64,000 bases of DNA from an uncultured Massilia sp. GTDB taxonomy: Bacteria; Pseudomonadota; Gammaproteobacteria; Burkholderiales; Burkholderiaceae_D. Within the stretch, counting starts at the first letter, position 1. Each line of letters starts with the position of its first letter. The position numbers were made by a program, and so were the translations under genes. Shown here piece by piece: positions 6,232 through 12,851 of the stretch. The notes beneath the pieces were generated by a model. The model searched no databases. It was not told the origin of the DNA and saw only the letters and a list, made by a program, of their open reading frames with translations. The stretch covers positions 1 through 64,000 of the forward strand of contig NZ_CAJYEB010000037.1 of NCBI RefSeq assembly GCF_913773735.1, written 5' to 3'.

Positions 6232-8185
6232 ACGTCGTGACTTGGAAGCGTTGTTGACGCCACCATCAGGCCAATTCGGTACCCACATGCTCATGTGCGG
6301 CCTGTCCGCGGATACCGAGACGCTGGAACGCATCGTGTCCACCTTCACTGGCACCCATCCCGTCGAGCGCGCCGCCAATGGACTGTTGCGTGCGGTATTG
6401 ATGCTCGACGCCTCCGCGCCGATGCTCGATCCGCTGACCGTACCCGGCATGTTGCAGCTGGCCCCCTGCGCGGCCCCGGTCTGGCGCACACGGACCTCGC
6501 TCATGCACGCGAAAGTCGCAGTGTTCGGTTTCGCGGATGAACGCTACGCGTCCCCGACCACGTTTCGCCTGATCGTCTCGACCGGCAATTGGACACGCGA
6601 GACCTGGGGCAATGGCGCGCAGATCGACATGTTCTGGTCCACCGATTGTTATATCGGTGCTGATGGTGACACGGATGTCACGGCCCTCGCGGATGTGGTG
6701 GCGGCGCTGAATTTCTTCGATCGCTTGATGAGTGGCCTCTATCCAAACAGCAGCGGATTTCTGGCCACGCAGCCTCTGGCAATGGGATGGCTCGCCGATT
6801 GGCGTGCCACGCTGGGCCGGCCACCCCGCAACAGCACGCCCCGCTTCGTCCACAGCCTGGATAAATCGCTGTTTACGCAGATCCAGCAGCGGTTCCCCGC
6901 GGCGGGTGTCAGCAAGTTGGTCGCCGGCTCCGGATTCTGGGAACAGGCCGAGGGGAATACGCAGGACAAACCCGATGTGCTGAAACGACTCGATGAATTG
7001 GATGTGCGTGGCCCGCGCTACCTGGTCGCGAATCCGACGCAGGCAGGCGCACTGGCTGCGTGGTTCGCCGCGCATCCGAAGGCGGCCCGCACCGGCCAGA
7101 TCGGTGGCTGGACCTTGTGTGCGCCGGTCGACCCGCTCCAGCAAGGAGCGAGCATTGGCCGCACGTTCCTGCACGCCAAGTACATTGCCGGTCTCGCGCG
7201 CGTAACGTCGGACAGTCCGCACAAAGGCACGCTCACTTTCCTGTACCTGGGCTCGGGCAATCTGTCGCGCGCTGGCCTGCTATCCAAGGCCGCCCTGGAT
7301 CGCGCGGCCAGCGCGCGTTCGCCAGCCGGCAATGTCGAGGCGGGCGTGACGTTCACGGGCAAGGAAGAAGTGACGCGCGTCTGGCACGTGCTGGCTTGCG
7401 GCGATGTACTGCCGGCGAAAGCCATCGCCACCATGGAGCCGGGTGCCGTCGAGCCGATCCTCGTACCCCGCGATCCGCCCCCGGTGCTGTTCGCCTACGT
7501 AAAAGACGGCTTGTTGCATCTGGTACGCAGCGACAACGCGGTGGCAGCGCTGGAGATGCGGCTGGACGCGATTGGCGCCTGGCTCGCCATTGACGCTTCG
7601 GACGAAGGGGTCGCCATCACTGGCAAGGTCCCGCCCCTGCTCTGGGTACGCGTTCGCACCGCCGATACCGGAACGGGGCCGCAAGTCTACGAGGTACCCG
7701 TATTCGGCGAGGACGGCGCTTGCTGCCGGCAGTACGCGAGCGAACTCGGCATCAATGATGCCTTGGAGGCGCTGCTGGCGTTCCCGAATCCGCCTCCCGA
7801 GACGCCGGATCCAGACCCGCGGCAGCCAGGGCAGCCTGTGACGCCTGCGGCGAGCGGGGCCTGTCGCTATCCACTCAAAGTTTTGGCGGCGCTGATCGAA
7901 GCGATCGGTCAACGTAATTCGATCATCCGGGAGGCGCAGTTCCCAGCTTGGTTGAGCCAGCTTCGTTACCTGCTGCTCGAGCAAGTCGCGCCGACTGACC
8001 GCGAAGCGATCCGGCGCGCCGGCATCAATCTATTCCCGGCGCTGCTGCAACCCGGATTTGCGCCGCCATGGCTGCACGCGCACCCTCACCTCGAAGTGGC
8101 ATACAACAACCTCATGCGCGAACTCGAATGCGCATGGACGATCCCTGCCGCCATATGCGCAGCCCAAGGAGAAGGCAATGAATAA
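6221..8185 (+). CDS. phospholipase D-superfamily protein with two Tdp1-like HKN motifs
   Basis: The 654-residue protein (ATG 6221; an in-frame TTG lies at 6215) has two half-sites of the PLD fold. The first is LMHAKVAVFGF with H96 and K98, followed by VSTGNWT with N123. The second is FLHAKYIAG with H318 and K320, followed by LGSGNLS with N347. Each has Asn where classical HKD enzymes have Asp, as in tyrosyl-DNA phosphodiesterase (Tdp1). Such enzymes cleave phosphodiesters through a covalent histidine, so DNA or DNA-protein adducts are plausible substrates. The C-terminal 250 residues are unassigned and contain a Pro-rich linker (PNPPPETPDPDPRQPGQP). The gene overlaps both neighbours. Confidence 0.88.
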   Translation: MQHERRDLEALLTPPSGQFGTHMLMCGLSADTETLERIVSTFTGTHPVERAANGLLRAVLMLDASAPMLDPLTVPGMLQLAPCAAPVWRTRTSLMHAKVAVFGFADERYASPTTFRLIVSTGNWTRETWGNGAQIDMFWSTDCYIGADGDTDVTALADVVAALNFFDRLMSGLYPNSSGFLATQPLAMGWLADWRATLGRPPRNSTPRFVHSLDKSLFTQIQQRFPAAGVSKLVAGSGFWEQAEGNTQDKPDVLKRLDELDVRGPRYLVANPTQAGALAAWFAAHPKAARTGQIGGWTLCAPVDPLQQGASIGRTFLHAKYIAGLARVTSDSPHKGTLTFLYLGSGNLSRAGLLSKAALDRAASARSPAGNVEAGVTFTGKEEVTRVWHVLACGDVLPAKAIATMEPGAVEPILVPRDPPPVLFAYVKDGLLHLVRSDNAVAALEMRLDAIGAWLAIDASDEGVAITGKVPPLLWVRVRTADTGTGPQVYEVPVFGEDGACCRQYASELGINDALEALLAFPNPPPETPDPDPRQPGQPVTPAASGACRYPLKVLAALIEAIGQRNSIIREAQFPAWLSQLRYLLLEQVAPTDREAIRRAGINLFPALLQPGFAPPWLHAHPHLEVAYNNLMRELECAWTIPAAICAAQGEGNE

Positions 8186-10802
8186 AAAACTCGACTGGGC
8201 TCACGTCTGGACCCGCCTGCGCGAGCTGGCATCGCACCCGGACCTGTGGCGCGCCGACCAGGACCGCTCGCTCGCCTGGATCGCGACCCAACTGGAGACG
8301 CTGCCGGGCGTCTTGGTGGCCGACGAGGTTGGCCTTGGCAAGACGCGTCTTGCCATCGCCCTTGCCGTCTGCGTCATCGCGTCTGGCGGTCGTGTCGCCA
8401 TCCTGATTCCTCCAGGCCTGACCTATCAATGGCGTGATGAGGAACTGGATGGGTTCTGGAAGCAGATTACCAAGCTCGGACTGGCCTGGATACCCAAGGA
8501 CATCAAAACCAAGGTCTTGCGCACCTATCCGGACCTGTTCGCCAATGGCGCACATGCATCAACGTACCCGCTTTCGAGCCACGCCCGGCTGCTGTTCATT
8601 TCGCATCGTTTCGGTCTGCCGCAGCGGCTGACGTCAACGACCAACGATGAACTGTGGGGCTTGCCCTTCGCCCTCAAGCGCAAGCTGGTCAAGAGCGGAA
8701 AACAAGCTTATGGGGCCGGCAAACTCGTCCTGTCCGACGGTCAGAGCACCGCCGTCGACTGGCTGGCGACAAACATGCCTGCCACGTTACGGGAACGCGT
8801 GACCAATGGCGCCTTGACCAAGGTGTCGACGGCGACGTTCGACGACCCGGAAGCCCAGCAACTGTTCCGCAACCTGGTCGGAGAGTTGGTCGGCGATGTC
8901 GACCTGATGATCATCGACGAAGCGCACAAAAGCCGCGCCGGCACCGACATGCAGACCCGCGGCGACAAACAAGCGGCTGCGCACCTGCGCTCACGCCTAA
9001 CGCACTGCATAGACGACATCATCCTGCGCCCCGGCTCCGCATCCCGCAAAGCCAAGCGACTCGCGCTCACCGCCACGCCGATGGAAATAGACGCCCAACA
9101 ATGGATAACGATCTTCCAACGTCTTGGATTCAAATCGGCCGACATTGCACCATTAAAAAAGACCGTGCAGGAATTTGCCGATGCCGTCAAGGCCTTGCGG
9201 ATAGGAAGCGCCGACGAATTGACCCGGCTGTCGGCGGCCGGCGCGACCTTTCAACAAGCGCTGCGTCCGATCGTGACGCGGCGTGTCTGGCGTGACCACA
9301 AGATGGTCAAGGAGTTCAGCGCCCATGCGGCGCGCCCCGACGTCGCGCATCCTCACCGGCAGACGGTCGCCACGACCATCGCCCTTGACAGCCTGTACCC
9401 GAGTGAGCGTACTCAGCTCGCCTACGCGGAAGCACTCGCGGCGGCGTCGCGCGGTATCGAGACGACGAACGCGACCCGGACCGCTGGTTCGCGCCATGCG
9501 CAAGCTCTCCCACTAATCTCGGAGCAAGTGGTCGGGGAGATGCCCGTGGCGCCGCCCACTGCAGACAGGGATGCTGCCGAACGTGCCAAGCGACAACGGC
9601 AGGCGTACTGGCTGCAAGCATTGGCGGACCAGTCCCGCGCCTTGGGTCGCGTAGCCGAACAGCCGCAGTGGTCCCTGCAATGGCACCCCAAGGTACGTCA
9701 CGCGATCGAACTGATCGAAGGACTGGTCACGCAAGACAAGAAAGTGCTCGTGTTCGCCGAGTTCCTCGCACCGATGTGGGCGCTCGACCGCGCACTCAAC
9801 ATCCGTCATTATCTGCGCGAAGTACAGGCCGGCAAGCCGGTACCTCTGCCAACGAAAATCAAGGCGGATGACCCTGACTTGCTGCGCTGGCTTGCGGACT
9901 CCAGCTTTGGCTTCACGCCGAGCGCCATCGCGTCTTTCGAGGAGAACGCGAACATTTTGGCCAGGCGCTACACGAACGAGCGCGCCGCACTGCGTGATGC
10001 ATGCCAGCACGCGGTCACGGTGTTCTTCGAACAGCAGCACGAGCGCGCCAAGATCAGCAGCAAATCCATCGAGACGCTTGTCACGTGGCTCGTCCAACAG
10101 CTCAGTGTGGACGATCAGCTCGTTTCGGTCGCCACAAGTCGGCGCGAACGGATCCAGGACAGCGTGGATAACCTGCTGCGCACGCTGCGGGACGCCGATC
10201 CGGCGGGTCAGACCGATGCCGACGAGGTACGCGCCGGTCGCCGCTTCGATTGGGAAGCGGTCATCCGGGACCAGGAAGAGGACCTTGAAAAAGACCAGCA
10301 TGGCCACTACGTGTTTCGCATGAGCCCCTTTTCGCAGCGCCTGTACGGCGATATCAAGCCCTCCACCAGGCGCGTACGCCAAAGCGCGTTCAACAACGCA
10401 AAGTTGAATCCAAAGGTATTGATCGGACAGTCCGACGTCGCCAGCGAAGGTTTGAATCTACACCGCGCCTGTCGCGCCGTCGTGTTGTTCCACCTGGACT
10501 GGAACCCGGGACGCATCGAGCAACAAATCGGCCGTGTCGACCGCCAGGACAGCGCCTGGATGCAAGCCTTCGAGGCGTGGCGAGACCGCGATGGCGCACG
10601 CGGTGATGCGCCCTACATCGACGTGCACACGATCGCGCTTGAAGGCACATACGACGCGTTTCGAACGGAAGTCGTAAACGAACGGACGAAGGTACTACGA
10701 TCCCAACTGTTCGGAGAGATTTTGCCAGCCGAACAGTTGCAACGCTTGCCCCTCGAGGCTCAGGCCGCAATCGGCCACATTCACATCGACTTTCGACCAT
10801 AA
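8178..10802 (+). CDS. SNF2-family (RapA/HepA-like) helicase
   Basis: The 874-residue protein starts at ATG 8178, preceded by AAGGAG and overlapping the PLD gene by 8 nt; the longer open frame from 8058 would overlap it by 128 nt and is not preferred. Helicase motifs are clear: DEVGLGKT (about 49-56), DEAH (247-250), TATP (298-301), SEGLNLH, and QQIGRVDRQ (about 781-789). These belong to superfamily 2, SNF2 type, which translocates on double-stranded DNA. A long charged insertion separates the two RecA lobes. In the operon it would supply the motor for the PLD-like protein, an arrangement seen in several restriction-like defence systems; no methyltransferase is encoded nearby. Confidence 0.92.
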   Translation: MNKKLDWAHVWTRLRELASHPDLWRADQDRSLAWIATQLETLPGVLVADEVGLGKTRLAIALAVCVIASGGRVAILIPPGLTYQWRDEELDGFWKQITKLGLAWIPKDIKTKVLRTYPDLFANGAHASTYPLSSHARLLFISHRFGLPQRLTSTTNDELWGLPFALKRKLVKSGKQAYGAGKLVLSDGQSTAVDWLATNMPATLRERVTNGALTKVSTATFDDPEAQQLFRNLVGELVGDVDLMIIDEAHKSRAGTDMQTRGDKQAAAHLRSRLTHCIDDIILRPGSASRKAKRLALTATPMEIDAQQWITIFQRLGFKSADIAPLKKTVQEFADAVKALRIGSADELTRLSAAGATFQQALRPIVTRRVWRDHKMVKEFSAHAARPDVAHPHRQTVATTIALDSLYPSERTQLAYAEALAAASRGIETTNATRTAGSRHAQALPLISEQVVGEMPVAPPTADRDAAERAKRQRQAYWLQALADQSRALGRVAEQPQWSLQWHPKVRHAIELIEGLVTQDKKVLVFAEFLAPMWALDRALNIRHYLREVQAGKPVPLPTKIKADDPDLLRWLADSSFGFTPSAIASFEENANILARRYTNERAALRDACQHAVTVFFEQQHERAKISSKSIETLVTWLVQQLSVDDQLVSVATSRRERIQDSVDNLLRTLRDADPAGQTDADEVRAGRRFDWEAVIRDQEEDLEKDQHGHYVFRMSPFSQRLYGDIKPSTRRVRQSAFNNAKLNPKVLIGQSDVASEGLNLHRACRAVVLFHLDWNPGRIEQQIGRVDRQDSAWMQAFEAWRDRDGARGDAPYIDVHTIALEGTYDAFRTEVVNERTKVLRSQLFGEILPAEQLQRLPLEAQAAIGHIHIDFRP

Positions 10803-10885
10803 CAATCTGTAGCCGCTGGTCCCCGCTTCAGCAGTTGCCCGGTGCTGCCTCGTTTCACCGTTCTTCTCCGGCTCCTGGCCGCGAC

Positions 10886-11256
10886 GCCATCGATGCACAA
10901 GCTATCGAGAGACATTATGGACATTAGACCGATCCGCACTGAAGAAGACTATCAAGCAGCGCTGCGCGAGGTGGAATCGCTCATGGCTGCCGAGTTTGGA
11001 ACGCCGGAAGGCGATCGGCCGGATGTACTTGCCACGCTGGTCGAAGCCTATGAGGCAAAACACTCTCCGATGGAGGTAGCAGATCCGGTCGAAGCCATCA
11101 AATTCCAGATGGATCAGAAAGGCCTGACCGTCAAGGATCTGGAGCGATGATTGGCCGATCGAACATGGCGTACGAGGTGCTGAACCGTATTCGTCCTCTG
11201 ACACTTCCCATGATCTGAAAGCTGCACAAGGGGTGGGCTGCTGCCGAGCCTGTAAA
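10886..11256 (+). repeat. higA-containing direct repeat, right copy
   Basis: Same orientation as the copy at 2389-2765; it begins in the terminal codons of a lost higB. The two copies enclose the lipoprotein and the nuclease-helicase operon. Confidence 0.7.
10917..11256 (+). pseudogene. higA: higA antitoxin pseudogene (second copy)
   Basis: From ATG 10917 the frame reads MDIRPIRTEEDYQAALREVE and follows the intact HigA closely up to VKDLE. There one C is missing compared with the intact gene (GAGCGATG against GAGCCGATG), which puts a stop at 11148-11150. Further on a TGG codon has become TGA in the original frame. The DNA-binding C-terminus is therefore lost. Upstream only the last few codons of higB remain, so no partner toxin exists here. 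Confidence 0.88.
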
Positions 11257-11278
11257 CACTAAATTTAGGCGTACCGAG

Positions 11279-11299
11279 GCGCAGCTTATAAAGCTGCGC
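11279..11299. repeat. perfect hairpin, 9-bp stem
   Basis: GCGCAGCTT and AAGCTGCGC are separated by ATA. It is the first of three palindromes between the higA pseudogene and tRNA-Cys. No U-run follows on either strand. Confidence 0.6.
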
Positions 11300-11339
11300 T
11301 GTCGATGACAAGCGATGAGATATTCGAACCGCTCCGACG

Positions 11340-11354
11340 GCGGTAGCGTACCGC
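11340..11354. repeat. perfect hairpin, 6-bp stem
   Basis: GCGGTA, loop GCG, TACCGC. Second of the three palindromes next to the tRNA-Cys attachment site. Confidence 0.5.
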
Positions 11355-11358
11355 TGAC

Positions 11359-11386
11359 GTAGATCAGCGCCAAGGCGCTGATCTAC
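11359..11386 (-). terminator. 13-bp perfect stem just beyond tRNA-Cys
   Basis: GTAGATCAGCGCC and GGCGCTGATCTAC are separated by AA, ending 8 nt from the tRNA-Cys 3' end. It could end or protect the tRNA transcript, since the original terminator was displaced to 1921-1945. It has no U-run, so a site for element proteins at the island end is an alternative. Confidence 0.45.
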
Positions 11387-11394
11387 CGATATGC

Positions 11395-11468
11395 TGGAGG
11401 CGAGGATGGGAGTCGAACCCATCTACACGGCTTTGCAGGCCGCTGCATAACCGCTTTGCTACCTCGCC
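11395..11468 (-). tRNA. tRNA-Cys (GCA)
   Basis: The reverse complement begins GGCGAGGTAGCAAAGCGG, has anticodon loop CTGCAAA (GCA), and ends with encoded CCA; 74 nt, the usual size. It is the last gene of the pgsA-tRNA-Gly array and the integration target of the island on its 3' side. Its 3' half probably came from the element, as the T stem differs by a compensating pair from the displaced copy. Confidence 0.95.
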
Positions 11469-11540
11469 CGAGGTGTTTGACGATGCTGACGTGGCGGGTT
11501 ATCGAACCACATCGGCACGGGAAGGAGCTTCCCTGAATTC

Positions 11541-11616
11541 TGGAGCGGGAGAAGAGTCTCGAACTCTCGACCTCAACCTTGGCAAGGTTGCGCTCTACCA
11601 ACTGAGCTACTCCCGC
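11541..11616 (-). tRNA. tRNA-Gly (GCC), copy 4 in transcription order
   Basis: 76 nt, beginning GCGGGAGTAGCTCAGTTGG, anticodon loop CTTGCCAAG (GCC), encoded CCA. The four copies in the array look identical. Confidence 0.96.
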
Positions 11617-11645
11617 TGAGGAGTGACCTATTCACCAGTACAACC

Positions 11646-11721
11646 TGGAGCGGGAGAAGAGTCTCGAACTCTCGACCTCAACCTTGGCAAGGTTGCGCTC
11701 TACCAACTGAGCTACTCCCGC
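11646..11721 (-). tRNA. tRNA-Gly (GCC), copy 3
   Basis: 76 nt, same sequence and anticodon as its neighbours, separated from copy 4 by only 29 nt of spacer. Confidence 0.96.
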
Positions 11722-11764
11722 ATGGAGTCCTGCAATGTCTGCCCCAGCATCGACTTGCGTCGAC

Positions 11765-11840
11765 TGGAGCGGGAGAAGAGTCTCGAACTCTCGACCTCAA
11801 CCTTGGCAAGGTTGCGCTCTACCAACTGAGCTACTCCCGC
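11765..11840 (-). tRNA. tRNA-Gly (GCC), copy 2
   Basis: 76 nt, same sequence and anticodon, separated by 43 nt from copy 3. Confidence 0.96.
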
Positions 11841-11919
11841 GTCGCTAGGACTGTCGATTATCTCAGATTTTTGACGACTTTCCAAGACAACCTGTTTGTT
11901 TCGTACCGCTTGCAAACGC

Positions 11920-11995
11920 TGGAGCGGGAGAAGAGTCTCGAACTCTCGACCTCAACCTTGGCAAGGTTGCGCTCTACCAACTGAGCTACTCCCGC
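11920..11995 (-). tRNA. tRNA-Gly (GCC), copy 1, nearest pgsA
   Basis: 76 nt, same sequence and anticodon. It lies 84 nt beyond the pgsA stop codon; the arrangement pgsA, tRNA-Gly, tRNA-Cys is also known from enterobacteria, so a common transcript is likely. Confidence 0.96.
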
Positions 11996-12079
11996 TTCGT
12001 TTCGTTTGCTGCAATGTCTCGCAACAGGCAGGCATTATAGAGATGCTGAGCTATGTGTCAAGGATGACTTGTCATCAAT

Positions 12080-12661
12080 CTATAAAGTTCCCGATCTTTC
12101 CTTGATGAGCGGCCAGGCTTTGCGCAGGTAATAGAACATCGACCAGACCGTCAGCACCCCCGCGATCCACAACAGGGCCTCGCCCGCCATGTGCGTCTGG
12201 AAGCCGTCCAGCACGGGATCGTGGAACAGCAGCATCGGGATCGCGACCATCTGCGCGGCCGTCTTGATCTTGCCCAGCGAGCTCACGGCGACCGACTTGC
12301 GCGCGCCGATCTCGGCCATCCATTCGCGCAGCGCCGAGATGGTGATCTCGCGGCCGATGATGATGAACGCGATCACGGCGTCGACCCGCTGCAGCTGCAC
12401 CAGCACCAGCAGCGCGCCGGCCACCATCAGCTTGTCGGCGACCGGGTCGAGGAAGGCGCCGAAGGCCGAGGTCTGGTTCCAGCGCCGCGCCAGGTAGCCG
12501 TCGAACCAGTCGGTGACGGCGGCGACGATGAACACCAGCGTGGCGGCCAGGTTCTGCTCGGCCACCGGCAGGAAGTGCGGCGGCAGGTAATACACCCCGA
12601 CGACCAGCGGGATCAGCGCGACCCGCAGCCAGGTCAGGAGAATCGGAATATTCAAGGGCAT
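12080..12661 (-). CDS. pgsA: CDP-diacylglycerol-glycerol-3-phosphate phosphatidyltransferase
   Basis: The 193-residue inner-membrane enzyme makes phosphatidylglycerol phosphate, the committed step to phosphatidylglycerol and cardiolipin. The CDP-alcohol phosphatidyltransferase signature is complete: DGYLARRWNQTSAFG followed by AFLDPVAD, with its three conserved Asp residues. Four to five hydrophobic segments are visible. ATG 12661 (MPLNIPILLTWLRV) is chosen; the frame is open ten residues further. Downstream lie the tRNA-Gly array and tRNA-Cys. Confidence 0.96.
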   Translation of the reverse strand: MPLNIPILLTWLRVALIPLVVGVYYLPPHFLPVAEQNLAATLVFIVAAVTDWFDGYLARRWNQTSAFGAFLDPVADKLMVAGALLVLVQLQRVDAVIAFIIIGREITISALREWMAEIGARKSVAVSSLGKIKTAAQMVAIPMLLFHDPVLDGFQTHMAGEALLWIAGVLTVWSMFYYLRKAWPLIKERSGTL

Positions 12662-12851
12662 GGGTGACTCAGGGAACGGCGGGCCTGACAAGTGGCCCGT
12701 GAAGCTTGCGTGCGCGCCTACCGCGCGCCGCTAGTCTACATGGCTCTTGCCCATTAAACCAGTTGAGCTCAGCGGTGCGGATGCGGTGCGCGAACATCGT
12801 ACATATGAACGTCAACCGCATGGGCGCGTCGGCCCCGCCGGGGACGGGGCC

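Larger units (their letters stand above)
1959..11442. mobile_element. genomic island integrated in the 3' end of tRNA-Cys
   Basis: The segment is bounded by direct 48-nt copies of the tRNA-Cys 3' half (1959-2006 and 11395-11442) and has lower GC and different codon use from the core genome to its right. It carries higBA, an OmpA-like lipoprotein, an IS630 remnant, the three-gene helicase operon and a broken second higA. No integrase is visible inside; it may have been lost or may lie left of the window if several islands are stacked. The boundaries are seen; the integrative origin is inferred. Confidence 0.7.

Noticed and set aside
8058..8177. Longer N-terminus for the SNF2 helicase
   Set aside because: It would overlap the PLD gene by 128 nt, whereas ATG 8178 has AAGGAG at good spacing and an 8-nt overlap like the other junction.
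5008..10802. Assignment of the operon to DISARM, Dpd or Mokosh
   Set aside because: Only a PLD-fold and a helicase are shared. DISARM lacks its methyltransferase and drmAB here, Dpd lacks dpdA, and Mokosh has a different helicase superfamily.
11541..11995. Regularly spaced 76-nt repeats that could suggest a CRISPR-like array
   Set aside because: Each repeat folds as tRNA-Gly with GCC anticodon and encoded CCA; spacers are unequal.
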